Shown here: positions 32,296-43,302 of the stretch, piece after piece
How positions within the stretch are numbered: the first letter of the stretch is position 1
Layout of the letters: each line of letters begins with the position of its first letter
Source: Nannochloropsis oceanica
Lineage: Eukaryota; Sar; Eustigmatophyceae; Eustigmatales; Monodopsidaceae
Length of the DNA stretch: 64,000 nt
Assembly (NCBI GenBank): GCA_004519485.1
Contig: CP038110.1
Coordinates: 434,001 to 498,000 of the forward strand
Direction of reading: 5' to 3'
The notes under the pieces: model-generated
Told to the model about the DNA's origin: nothing
Databases searched by the model: none
What the model saw: the letters and a program-made list of their open reading frames with translations, nothing else
Made by a program: the position numbers and the translations under genes

Positions 32296-34605
32296 TTAGG
32301 TCGCCGAGCTCTCAGTGATGGTGTGGAAGACGCCGTTGCCGTCATAGATGGCCAAAAAGTAAGGGGAAAACACCAGAGAGATGATAGCCATGAGCTTCAT
32401 CAAAATATTCAGACTGGGACCGGACGTGTCCTTCAATGGGTCACCCACGGTGTCGCCCACCACCGCCGCCTTGTGGATGTCCGATCCCTTCCCTTGCAGC
32501 TCGCTGTCAGGGCTCTGCTTCTCAATGTACTTTTTGGCGTTGTCCCATGCCCCGCCCGTGTTGGACATGGATACAGCCAGTTGCACGCCCGAAACCAAGC
32601 CTCCGGTCAGAACACCCGCCACCGCGTACTTCCCAAAAAATGTACCGGCAATCAGAGGCGACAACATCACCAATGCCGCCGGTGGGACCATCTCACGCAG
32701 CGCAGCCTTGGTCGAAATATCGACACAACGCGTATAATCAGGTCGAAGGCTCGTTCCCTCGTTCAGGAGCTCGGGGCATTCGCGGAATTGACGCTCGACC
32801 TCCAACACCATTTCCATGGCGGCCGTGCCGACGGACTTCATCGTCAAAGCCGAGAACCAGTAAGGCAAATTGGAGCCAATCAAAAGGAAGGCAAAAGTTA
32901 CGGGGGACAGGATGTTCACCCCATTCCTGATGCCCACACGCACAGCAAAGGCACCGTACAAAGCGAGCGAGACCAGGGCAGCAGAGCCAATGGCGAAACC
33001 CTTGCCGATAGCAGCGGTGGTGTTGCCGGCCGCGTCGAGGGCATCGGTCTTCTCGCGCACCTCCGGGTAGTCTTGCAAGGCCATCTCGGCGATCCCCCCG
33101 GCGTTGTCGCACACGGGACCGTACGCATCGATGGTCAGGCCCGTGGCCAGGGTAACGAGCATACCAATTGCGGCCAGAGCCACGCCATACATGTTAAGGG
33201 TGTAGAAACCGATGAAAATGACAATGGCAAGGATGAACACGGGAATAATGCACGACTTATACCCGAGGGCAAGACCGTAAATGATGTTGGTGGCCGCGCC
33301 GGTCTTGCAGGCATTGGCGACGTCTCGGACGGGCCTAAACGAATGAGAGGTGTAGTATTCAGTGACCAAGCCAATGATCAGTCCACCCACGGCACCGGCA
33401 ATAACGGCACCAGCAGCCTTGGCCGGGTTTCCCTTAGGCACAGCCCCCCCCACGCCCGACACGGAGAAGTCAGAGGGAAGGAACCAGTAGGCGAGCCCAA
33501 GCACCACGGGGACGACGGCCAAGGTCGTGACAATCAGCTGGATCTTAAGCGCGTTCTCCACGTCCCTCTCCTTGCGCACAGGCAGCATGTGAGTGGCCAC
33601 GAAGGAAGCCAACAGGCAGATAATCAAGCCGGATGCCGACACCACAAGGGGGAAAAGCACGGCACTCCACGAGTAATCAAATAGGTAATTCTTCTCGATC
33701 GCCCCATCCACCAGTTCGCCTGCCTGACTCGCAATCACCAAGGCTGCACACGTCGACTCCGCAAAGGAGCCAAACAAATCAGCGCCCATGCCCGCCACAT
33801 CCCCGACGTTATCCCCCACATTATCAGCAATCACAGCCGGATTCCTAGGGTCATCCTCCGGGATCCCGTGTACGACCTTCCCCACCAAATCCGCACCGAC
33901 ATCCGCAGCCTTGGTGTAGATTCCCCCACCCACACGCCCAAACATGGCAATAGAAGATCCTCCGAGACCATACCCGGAAATAGCCTCCATAATCATAAAC
34001 CACTCATCCTTACGCGGGTACTGAATCTTGTACAGCTGTAGGGCGATGTACAAAATCAGGATCGCAAGCGAGGTGAGCGCAAAGCCCATGACCCCCCCGG
34101 CGCGGAAGGCCGTATTGAAACAATCAGTCCACCCGGGCTTCTGCGCGGCAATGGTGGTGCGGACATTTGCAAACACCGCAACCTTCATCCCGATCCAGCC
34201 GGAAAGCATGGAAGTAAAGGCACCGAGCAAGAAGGCAACCGTGGTGAGCGCTCCTTGGACAAGCCCGTCGTTAGTCGTGTTCCCGGGAACGCGAGACGCA
34301 CCCCATGAGACCAAGCCAAAAATGATACAAGAAAACACAGCGGAAAAAGCCACGCAAATCAAGTACTCGGCGTGCAAGAAAGCATCAGCACCCGTGGCGA
34401 TAGCCCCAGAAATTTCCTTAAGGCGAGTGGTCACCTCACTGTCTCCACTGCCGCGGCCCGATTCGCCATTGCTGGCAGAGTCCGTGTTCGAGACGATCTC
34501 TATGTCATTGATCAGCTTAAACTGTAGCCCCGCGAAGACGAGGCCAACAATAGAGAAGCCCACCACGAAGATGGACAACCATAGATCTTGGGATGCCGTC
34601 CCCAT
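32296..34605 (-). CDS. Proton-pumping inorganic pyrophosphatase, K+-stimulated type
   Basis: This membrane pump uses pyrophosphate hydrolysis to acidify vacuoles. The single exon has 769 residues and about 16 membrane segments. The substrate site is complete: GGGIYTKAADVGADLVGKV, EDDPRNPAVIADNVGDNVGD, DAYGPVCDNAGGIAEM, and the C-terminal NTGGAWDNAKKYIE and GDTVGDPLKDTSGPSLNIL. GNTTAAIGKGFAIGSAAL has Ala, not Lys, at the K+-determining position, typical of the K+-stimulated class. ATG at 34605 (MGTASQDLWLS) is chosen because no ATG precedes it in frame. It has no leader beyond the first membrane helix. High similarity to plant type I enzymes is visible by eye. Confidence 0.97.
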   Translation of the reverse strand: MGTASQDLWLSIFVVGFSIVGLVFAGLQFKLINDIEIVSNTDSASNGESGRGSGDSEVTTRLKEISGAIATGADAFLHAEYLICVAFSAVFSCIIFGLVSWGASRVPGNTTNDGLVQGALTTVAFLLGAFTSMLSGWIGMKVAVFANVRTTIAAQKPGWTDCFNTAFRAGGVMGFALTSLAILILYIALQLYKIQYPRKDEWFMIMEAISGYGLGGSSIAMFGRVGGGIYTKAADVGADLVGKVVHGIPEDDPRNPAVIADNVGDNVGDVAGMGADLFGSFAESTCAALVIASQAGELVDGAIEKNYLFDYSWSAVLFPLVVSASGLIICLLASFVATHMLPVRKERDVENALKIQLIVTTLAVVPVVLGLAYWFLPSDFSVSGVGGAVPKGNPAKAAGAVIAGAVGGLIIGLVTEYYTSHSFRPVRDVANACKTGAATNIIYGLALGYKSCIIPVFILAIVIFIGFYTLNMYGVALAAIGMLVTLATGLTIDAYGPVCDNAGGIAEMALQDYPEVREKTDALDAAGNTTAAIGKGFAIGSAALVSLALYGAFAVRVGIRNGVNILSPVTFAFLLIGSNLPYWFSALTMKSVGTAAMEMVLEVERQFRECPELLNEGTSLRPDYTRCVDISTKAALREMVPPAALVMLSPLIAGTFFGKYAVAGVLTGGLVSGVQLAVSMSNTGGAWDNAKKYIEKQSPDSELQGKGSDIHKAAVVGDTVGDPLKDTSGPSLNILMKLMAIISLVFSPYFLAIYDGNGVFHTITESSAT

Positions 34606-35988
34606 GGTTGTTGTTTCCGTGTGTGTGTTTGTTTGGTAGCTCTTACGACTAACCCAACTCAATCGCTCCCCTGTGAATGTGCAGGTGCAAGGAATGAGAC
34701 GCGAAATATTAGCGCATGTTTGATTGCCTTTATGAGTGTGCGCACAGATGGCGTGCTGGGCTGGTGCGGCGCCTCAGGCGGTGTGGTGGAGTCGCAGGCC
34801 TCCTGTTTTCGCTTTTTTTGTGTCGCTCTCCCATAGGGCCATCAGATCCTCAAGCGGGCAGCGTCCAACCTACCAAGCCCGCGCTTGCCTCTGGAGGCTT
34901 GTCCACATATCACATAACGGCTAGAGAAATATGGTAGGCTTGCTACATATGTAAGTGACGTCGAGGACAGGTGTTGATGTGTCGGGTGTTTAAATGCTGC
35001 GCACGGACATACGACCAATATTTGTTCTCTATCCCATGTTCATTCGATGCCTGCTACCATACCACCTCCAGCCGCGACGCGATGCCTCCCGCGCCGCCAA
35101 CCTGTTATAGTACGTATGAAGGATTTCCTAGACTGGATGGTAGTGAAGGGCAGGATGTACGTGGTTGCGGATGTATTGTGCGTCTTGTAGCCACAGAATT
35201 GTTTCTTTGTAACCTTGAGGCCCTGAGGTCTGACTCCTCCGACACATCTCCTAACGACCCGCCTGACAAGCCTATGAACCACGCCAATGGGAAAAGACAT
35301 ACGATAGGCTTCAAAGTTACATGTCTATAGCCAAAGGACATGAGTTTCTCTGTTAGGCGCAAAACTGGCGGCTGCCGTGACTTTCTTCGTTCGGCGAGAT
35401 CCCACTTTCTTGAGGGGAGCGAGGTTGAGGACTTGGAAGGCAGTCATCCCGAGCTCTTGGCCCGTGGTGAGCGACCCACTTTCTCAAGAGGATCCAGTAA
35501 AGAACCATCAGACAAGAAGCACATGACGGGCTTTGAATGTTGGGTCAACAGCCACAGGGCGTACACACAGACCAAGAAGCAGAAGCAGCATCGTCATAAA
35601 TCCGCGTCGCTCGTTTTCTGACAGCCGAGCGACTGGTCGAGACATCCGGTTGACGGCTTGATCATTAACCTGCTTTGGGAAGATTAAGGGCACTATGACT
35701 TTTCCTTTTTGTTCTAACAGAGAATGTTGGAGTTAGAGTTCGCTGGGTGAATGTCTTCTTGGACAGCATATCAGCCCTCTTAATTTAAAGGGGTCGGTCT
35801 GGAAATGGTGGAAGGCTCGAGGACCGTGCCGAGCCGTTCAAGCAAAAGAGAAAAAAAGAAGAAGCAAAACATGCCTGAACAAGCAATCCGGACTTTGTAC
35901 ATTCATTCGTACTTTGTTTCACGTTTCGAATTTCTTTTCCGTGCGGCATCATTGGCATACAGGCGCGGTATTGTATCGTCTCATTCCT
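34606..35988. other. Spacer upstream of V-PPase
   Basis: About 1.4 kb without a convincing gene. Several 60-120 codon frames occur on both strands but overlap each other and match nothing I recognise. It contains V-PPase promoter sequence and the 3' flank of the RHL1-like gene. Confidence 0.45.
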
Positions 35989-36172
35989 CTAACCCGAAAA
36001 ATCAGAATCATCGTCGTCGTCCTCGTCGACCCCCTCCCCTTCGTCCTCTTCCTCATCCTCATCAACATCACTGTCGACATCCACCACCTTCTTCCTCCGG
36101 GCCGCTATCACTGCCACCTTGCGCTTGTGCCGCCCTCCTCTTCTCTCGCCCTCGTCCTCGTCCTCGTCCTCA

Positions 36173-36207
<35 letters not shown>

Positions 36208-37560
36208 TTCCTCCTCCTCGTCGTTGTTGTCGTCGTAGTCATCGATTTTCACCATTTTTATTGCCGTCTTTTTCTTCCCTCCTTTTGTCGAACTCCCACC
36301 ACAGGAGGGACGAGCTTTCTTCTTGGCAGCGGCAGCAGAACCGGTAGAAGTGACCGCCTTGCGTTTGTTCCTATTCTTCGCAAAGCTATCACCAGAGACA
36401 AATTCATCCTCATCGTCCTCGTTGTTTCCCTCATCGCTTTCCTCGTCATCATCATCCATCAAGTCTATAACCTCACTCTTCTTCTTCCTCGCCTTCTTCC
36501 CTATAGCAGCAGCAGCATCACTCCTGCCAACGCCCTTCTTCACCACCGCTTTCTTCCCTGCACCACCGCCTCCCCCTCCCCCTTTCTCCTTCTCATCATC
36601 CCTTCTCGAAATCCGCATTCTCTCCCACGGGTCCTCCCCCTCCTGCACATTGTCCTCTTCCTCCTCTTCCTCTAACTCTTCCCCCACCTCGTTTTCCTCT
36701 TCCCAGTCCTCATCCATCCCCCCATACACAACCGTCGACGCGGCCCGCCTCTTCAAATGCCCTCTCAACGGCGAGGCCTTCGACTTCTCCTCCTCCTGCT
36801 TTTCCACTCCCTCTCCCTCCTCCTTCCCCCTCTCGTCCTCCCTCCCCTCTTCATCCCAAGAATCTCCCTCCTCTTCCTCATCCTCACTCTCTCCACCTCC
36901 TCCCGATGACCTCATAGTCGCCGCCCTTCGCGGCCGCCGTCCCTCACCTTCTTTCTCCTCATCCTCTTTCTCGCCTTCCTTGTCTTTTCCTCCATTCCCT
37001 CCCCACTTCCCCCCCCTCACATACATCTCCTCCGCCGTCAGTCCCTCGATTTGAAAATTCAAACTTGCCGGCATGGGCCAAGGTTTCTCTTCAGGGTTTT
37101 CTTTCGCGGTGCCCACCCACATTATCTCCGAGAACACAACAAGGGTATTCACAATGTCTTTACACGTCACGCTTTGCTTTCCTTCGAAGGCCAAAGGCAA
37201 CAGCCGTACTTCAGGCCTAACGATTCTTCCTTGGCATCTCATTCGACCTTGAGGGAAGTCCAGGTAGAGGACAGGTGTCTCTGTATCCATTTGTGCCAGC
37301 GTTCCTACCTTCCCTCCGGCTTGAGTGAGGGAGAGGGAGGCAGGGAGGAGGAAAACGTACCGGGTCTTGCGACCACCTTTGCGGACGATGTCACAGCCGT
37401 TCCAATTTTTGAGGTCTTTCGCCCGGAGGGAGGAGGGGACGGAAGAGGGGATGGAGGTGGTGATGGATTTGCGGGTTAGAACGTGGCCGATGCGGAGTTC
37501 GCTGGCCCGGAGAGCAGTGACGGCTGTGTCTTTTTCTTCTTGAGATTTTTTTGGGGCCAT
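35989..37560 (-). CDS. RHL1: RHL1-like subunit of the DNA topoisomerase VI complex
   Basis: In plants RHL1 binds DNA topoisomerase VI and is needed for endoreduplication. The protein starts MAPKKSQEEK at 37560 and has 523 residues. The conserved N-terminal 185 residues match RHL1: LKNWNGCDIVRKGGRKTRYV, FLLPASLSL, KVGTLAQMDTETPVLYLDFP, QGRMRCQGRIVRPEVRLLPL, TCKDIVNTLVVFSEIMWVGT and AKENPEEKPWP. The rest is a long, highly charged tail with alternating acidic runs (Glu/Asp) and basic Lys/Arg patches, including an (Asp-Glu)n repeat at about 36150-36210. Plant RHL1 also has a charged tail, though shorter. Expected in the nucleus. It diverges from the small plastid-targeted gene across about 1 kb. 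Confidence 0.85.
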
Positions 37561-38574
37561 GGTGGCGAAGTAATGGCACCAGAGCAAGAAAGTCGAGTTG
37601 GAGGGTGGTCAGAGACGAAAGCGGACGGAGTGTGACGATAGATTGGGCCGAGGTCTAATGCACATGTTGGGGGGGAGAGGGAGGTGGAGGGATGAGGAAA
37701 AGGGCAAGGGAAAGCTCCATAAAGGGCGACGGGCAGATGTAGAGGAGGGAGGAGAGTCTTCGGAGTGCCGTCAGCATGCACGAGTGTCTGCGTATGCGGG
37801 CGGTGTGGTATGGTGGTTGTTTTGATGTGCTTTTGGAGCGTAGCGGGAGATGTGATACATGGGGGGGAGGCTGGAAGCAAGCAAGGAGCGCGCCGTGAGT
37901 GGGCAACAAAAAGCAAGCCAGCTTGGGCGTTATGGACACGATCCCGAGGTTGTACCGTCTTGTGCCAGGGTATGTGGCCGTAGGTGTGCATTTGTGAGTA
38001 TGTTGTTTGTGTTGAGAAACGACAACCAAACTGAAGAACACAGTCGTGCTGCAAAGACGATTTCGGAGTCTGTGCCGCAGACCCTCTGCTCGCCTTTCCC
38101 TCCTTGCACGGCAACATCGGGGCCAGTGGCGTGGTGGGTGCCTCGCTTTTCCTTTTTCCTTCATTCCAAGGCCCCTGTATGTGTCTGGGCATACCTTCCT
38201 TTCCCTGTACTGACGACCAAGGTGCGGGAAGACGAGGCAAAGGCGCTCACGTGGCCCTCTCTCGAGAGCCACCCACCCCACCCGGCATAACATCACAGCT
38301 CGCGGATACTGCACACGGTCCAAGCTCACTGCCTTTACAAACAGCAGCATGAATCCTCGGCTTCCTTCCTCGTCACAAGAACGGGCTGACTAATGATTAA
38401 TGGTCGCTGCTTCTACGGCTTGATGACTTTCTGCGGACTCCCGAAAGCAGAGTTGACATACCTCTGCATCGATCGATCCACTTCACCTCGCCTCAGGTCA
38501 TCCGCGACCTGCATATGCGAAGCTCTCACTCATCCGCGCCCACTCCACCCTTTAAATCAACAGAGACAGAGGAA
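37561..38574. other. Divergent spacer between RHL1 and the small plastid-targeted gene
   Basis: About 1 kb. Open frames exist on the minus strand but two frames are open over the same bases, and none resembles a known protein. I treat it as promoter and leader sequence. Confidence 0.45.
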
Positions 38575-39559
38575 ATGGCCCGATTACTTGCGTTGCTGGC
38601 CCTGGCGGGCGCGGCTTGCGTCTCGGCCTTTGTGCCCATGCTCCCCCATTCTACCGGCTTGCAACATCGGCAAGGTGAGTGTCTGCGTTGTCAAGCGAGG
38701 AGGAGGGCAACACAAAGGCGGAGGGATAGGAAGATTCTTAAGAGGAAGATAAAACGAGGGCATGAGTATTTCCAGGCCTTGGATGGCAGAGCTGGGCGTG
38801 GTGGTGCGCTGGTATGGCGTTGCGGTCTGTGCAATCAGCAGAAGGCGTTGCCTTCATCGGGTTTGGGATGAGTTAACCAAAGACTTCGGTAGCCAAGCAG
38901 CATACCTTGCCGCAAACGCAACGCGAAGCAGGAACGAAGGGCGATGTTTTTTTGGGTACCACCAATCGCAAGTTGCAAGCATCTCACCGCTCCCTCCCCC
39001 CTTCCCTTCCCTTTCTCCTCTGTCCTTTTAACTCCCTCTCTCAGCCCGGCCACTGGCAGCGCCCCTGCAAATGGCCAAACACGCGCAGTTTAAAATTATC
39101 AAAAAGAAGATGCACAAGCGACCCAAGAAGGTGGGTCTGCTGCCTCGTAACTTTTTCCATTCCTTCCTCCCTCCCATTTCTTTTCCCATAATTGGTTGAA
39201 GCCTTCTTTGTCCTGCCTGCCATGTTACTAGCCGGCGTGTTATGTATGCTCCCAGCGAGACATTAGGTAACCGTCCCTCTCTCCTCATATTTTGTCTTCT
39301 CTCGCTCCCCTTTCCCATCCACCCACAGAGCAACCCCTCCGACCGGAACCGCGGCGGCCACTCCACGCACGCCGTCGACAACCGCGACATGAGCGGCCCG
39401 GGATGGCTTTTCCCTGACCAAGAAGGGTGGGTGGCGTATGATGAGGCTGTGCACGGAGAATTGGACGAGGAGATAAAGGAACTGACGGAGGGCCTGGACC
39501 CGATTTGGGTGCGTATTGTCGACCCTAAGACGGGGGAACCCAAGTTGGAGAGCTCGTAA
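38575..39559 (+). CDS. Small plastid-targeted protein, possibly the plastid ribosomal protein bL38c/PSRP6
   Basis: Three exons (38575-38674, 39045-39130, 39329-39559) join in frame to 138 residues. Residues 1-20 are a signal peptide, MARLLALLALAGAACVSAFV, containing SAFVP, the Phe-type cleavage motif of red-lineage plastid preproteins. The basic core KIIKKKMHKRPKKSNPSDRN resembles the KxRPxKTxPxD signature of plant plastid ribosomal protein PSRP6. The acidic tail (about 60 residues, with PGWLFPDQEGWVAYDEAVHG and IWVRIVDPKTGEP) is not in plant PSRP6 and I do not recognise it. The ribosomal assignment is tentative; plastid import is better supported. Confidence 0.6.
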
Positions 39560-40829
39560 TGAGGGAGAAATGATGGCGGGTATAAGACGGAGGTTACTCT
39601 ATATACATACACACGGAAGAAGCGGAGATTTGCGGGAGGAGGAGGATGAAGGGGGATGAGGGGCAGGGCAGGTGGTTTGCATGCCAGCCGAGGGGAGAAT
39701 GACGTGTGTTTAGGGTCCAACAAGGCGTGTGTGTGTGTGTGTGTGTGTGTTTGTGTGCGTGTGTTTTATCGATCACACTTGTGGGAGAAGGAGAAAACTT
39801 TTCGGTTGACTCGTCTTTACAGCTAGTTAACACGCGCATGTGCGTTCCACACTCACATGCTGAGGACACACACAAAACTTCAAAAAAGACAACGAAGTCG
39901 AGAAAAGAAAAATAATACAGAACAAGAAGGAAACCCAAGCTTGAACAGAAAGAGAAATGATGAGCAATGATCCCTATTTTTTCACGTGATAGTATTAAAA
40001 ATGCATGATCATATAGTGATGTGTGTTGGTCCTTCCCTCTCGGCAGCAGTGCATGAGAATTATTTTCTCTCTCATTTCTTTTCCCTTAAAACCACTCATC
40101 TTACTTCTTCCTCTCTTCTTCTCTCACTTTTTCTTCTTATATTTTATTCTGGATTGTTCATAAATTTCTGTAAAATACCTTCGCTCTTTTCCTTCCCTCT
40201 CGTCTTTCCACCCTCCTTTCCGAAACAGCGAGTTATGTGGCAAGGCGTGCTCGCGATCAAACCCCTTTTTGCTGTACTTTCTACCCTTGACTTTGACCGT
40301 TTATGGTCGTTGCTGCATTTCCCTCTTCACATCACTCCCTCGCGATATTTTCCGAAATGCTCGCTCTCTCCGCCTCTGTTGCTTTCCTTGACACCAGGAA
40401 AAGATTAATGCGTGCACCCTCATTCTCTCTGCGCACGAAACATTCTGATCCCCTTCTTTTCCCTCCTCTTTTCTCTCCTACGTCCTAATCTAAACTATCA
40501 TTAATCCATCACTACCTTGTTTCAAATTTCTTGCATTTGTGTTATTTCTTCTCTTTTCCAAGCAGGCTCTCTTACTACCTTTTCTGTGGCCTGCAACTCT
40601 TTCGACCAATGCCCCCAATCCCGACCTTCAAAAAGTGGATGAATTGAGCAAACGATCAAGGAGGAAAAAGAAGTCACTAAGTGGAAATGTTTCGAAAGCA
40701 TCCTCGTGACACAGACGGATCGTCCTCCACTTTTTCCTTTGCCCCCCCCCCGCTATGCCTCTACAGTCTTTAGACTCATCGTCTGCACCGACCCTTCCCC
40801 TCTCCCTCTCTCTTCTCTCTCTCTTCTCT

Positions 40830-40864
<35 letters not shown>

Positions 40865-40941
40865 CTCTCTCACCGCTTTCCCTCTCTCTCTCTCTCTTCT
40901 CTCTCTGTGTTCTTTCTCTCTCTCTTCTTCCTCCTTTCCAC
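39560..40941. other. Spacer with (GT)n and CT-rich repeats
   Basis: No gene seen. (GT)n at 39727-39750 and impure CT repeats at about 40795-40935 that run up to the LCB2 stop codon. A/T-rich between. Confidence 0.5.
39727..39750. repeat. (GT)12 microsatellite
   Basis: Twelve GT units followed by interrupted TTGTGTGCGTGTG. Confidence 0.95.
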
Positions 40942-42923
40942 CTATCCCATCGCCCTCTTCGCATACCGCAGCCTTAGTAAATCCACCAACTCCTCTATCA
41001 CATTCAACGCCCGCTCAATCTCCTCACGCGTATGCCCCGCACTCACGCAAATCCTGGTCCGTGACAACACGATCGGCGTCGCTGGGAAACCCACAACCAC
41101 CACCGCCAACCCGCGCGCAAACGCCTCTCGTGAAAACGCTGCAATCTTCGTAGGGTTGTAAAGCATCACTGGAATAATCGGCGAGTCATAATCACCGTAT
41201 ACATGACAACCCATCCGCACCAACTCCCTCCTCATATGATTCGAGTTGTTCCGCAAAGCCTCAATTTTCCTCCTCCCAGTCATTGTGCCATCCTCACCCA
41301 TGATCACCCTCAAGGCCTGGTGAACCTGCTTACACACCACCGGACTCAGGCTATTGTGATACATACTCCCCGCGCTCGCTCGCCGCAGGTACTGGATCAT
41401 CTTGCGGTCCCCTGCGACGTACCCCCCCATCCCCCCAAAGCTCTTCGTGAACGTCCCCATCATCACGTCCACATCCTTCGGATCCACGCCCGCGTACTCG
41501 CAAATCCCCCTCCCCGTCTCTCCCAACGCCCCTATCGAATGCGCCTCGTCCACGTACAAATACGCGCCAAATTTCTTCACCACCTCCACAATGCCCTTGA
41601 GGTCACAAATCTCCCCCTCCATTGAATAGATCCCCTCCACCATCACCAGAATCTTCTTCCACGGCCGACGCGTCCGTGGCATGCCCCCCGCAATCGCATC
41701 CCTCAACACCCTCTCAAGACTCTTCGCATTGTTGTGGACAAACGTGCGGACCATAGCACCACTTGCCCTCGACCCCGCCACGATCGACGAGTGGTTCATC
41801 GTGTCGCTCAGGATTAAACTCCCTTTCCCCACCAACGCCGGGATCGTCGTTGAATTCGTCCCAAAGCCCATATTGTACACCAACGCCGCTTCCTTCCCTA
41901 CGTACCGCGCCACCAACTCCTCCAGCTCCACATGTGCTTTCGAAGTCCCCAAATCCATCCTCGCCGAGCACAAGCAACTATTCAAGGTATCAAGCGTTGG
42001 CATCACTTCGGCCTTACAACTTGTCTGCCAATCATCCGCGAATCCCAAATAATTGTAACTCCCCAAATTCATGCACTCCCTCGTCCGCTCCGTCAATACC
42101 ATCGTTTTATTTCCATCCGGTGAATCCCGTTCCACAACTGTGATCCTTCCCCCCGGGGCACTACACACTGGCCTCTCCCAGCAATCCCTGATCCGATGAT
42201 ACAGTCGCCGGGTGTAAAAATTCTCCCAATCCTTCAACAGCGGCGCGTAACCCGGTGGAGGCTGCGTGGCCAAGTACCGTGACACCCCAAACAACCTTCC
42301 AAAAAAATCACGAATGTGCCCAAAGAGAATCAAGACGGCATAGCCAAAATAGGTGGATATGGCAGCAAACCACGTGATGGGAATTTCGTGCCCTCGTTCA
42401 TAAGACATGGGATGGTCCTCTAAACCCTCGACGGTTGAAAAGGGGCGGTCGAGCACGGCGAGGGGGCTAAGGGGAGATACAGAGGGAGAGGAAGAGGAGG
42501 ATGAAGAGGAAGTCGAGGCCGTCTCCACTGCAGGCTCTGCTTCAGAGGCCTTGCTTCTGCGGAAGGACGTTAGGCGCTTAATTTCAGCAAATGGGCTGCG
42601 GCTGCTCTTGGGGGTCTTTACAGGGGCCACAGTGGCATCAGAGGAGGAGGAGGAGGCCCGGCGAAACTTATGGCCGTTGGTTGAGGTGGTAGAAGGAGAC
42701 GGGGCAGCCCCCCCCGCGTCGCTCTTAGCCTTCTTGCCCCGTGTCAGCACCTGGAGTGAAAATTATAGGTTTTTTAGTCCGATGTGTACCTGCCTGCCTG
42801 CCTTGTGTCTCTAGCATCACAATCTACACACAGACATGCACACACACCGACACACGCATGCGAGACCGCCCTGCTTTCCTCTATCGTTCGCTTGCTCCCA
42901 TCGGCATTTGTCAAACTTACCAT
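40942..42923 (-). CDS. LCB2: Serine palmitoyltransferase, catalytic subunit LCB2
   Basis: Condenses serine with palmitoyl-CoA, the first step of sphingoid base synthesis at the ER. The main exon is 42750-40942 and begins with GTG just after an acceptor (TTTTCACTCCAG). An ATG lies at 42923-42921 directly before a GTAAGT donor, so splicing of 42920-42751 joins ATG to GTG-CTG-ACA (MVLTRGKKAKS). The frame upstream of that ATG is also open, so an earlier start remains possible. From ATG 42923 the protein has 603 residues: a disordered head, a membrane helix (about 130-150), then the PLP fold with NYLGFADDW, DEAHSIGALGETGRGICEY, the PLP lysine in GTFTKSFGGMGGYVAGD, and GFPATPIVLSRTRICVSAGH. All features are those of LCB2 rather than LCB1, which lacks the lysine. 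Confidence 0.94.
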
Positions 42924-43302
42924 GATGATGCTGCTGCTCTTCTTTTCGTCTGCCAACGGCGACGATCGGCACACGACGGGAACCACGTGTCTCTGTGTGT
43001 TTTTGTGGTGAGGAATGTAGAATTCATAAGCCTGCCTGAGGTAAAGGTGACTGAGTAGAGCGTGCGGCAAGAGAAAAACAGGACTGATTGGCACCTCAGT
43101 CAGCGACTCAAGGAAATACCGTGACGGTAACGAACCAGCTCCCATAGCACAGTTAGTAAGATTGAAGACATTACATTGCAAAGCTGGAAGAAATTGACAG
43201 CGATGGCAAGTCAGCCATATCTATTAAAAATTGCTTTCTTCCTGCTTTTAAATCCTACTCTAGCTACCTCCTTCTCTCCCCCCCCTCCCTGCTCTCGTCC
43301 CT
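42924..43302. other. LCB2 5' region and E3BP-like 3' flank
   Basis: The frame feeding the LCB2 ATG is open through much of this stretch and contains other ATGs, so some of it may be coding if LCB2 starts earlier. No independent gene. Confidence 0.45.

Noticed and set aside
32323-33684. 453-codon plus-strand frame
   Set aside because: Antisense shadow of V-PPase; composition is His/Gln/Gly rich without domains.
34603-34662. An N-terminal extension of V-PPase
   Set aside because: The upstream codon is ATT, not ATG; the first in-frame ATG (34605) gives the family-typical start.
35914-36675. Hydrophobic Leu/Val-rich plus-strand frame resembling a membrane protein
   Set aside because: It is the complement of the acidic GAC/GAG codons of the RHL1-like tail.
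37476-38350. Overlapping 231- and 254-codon minus-strand frames upstream of RHL1
   Set aside because: Two frames open over the same bases, no conserved motif, and position in a divergent promoter.
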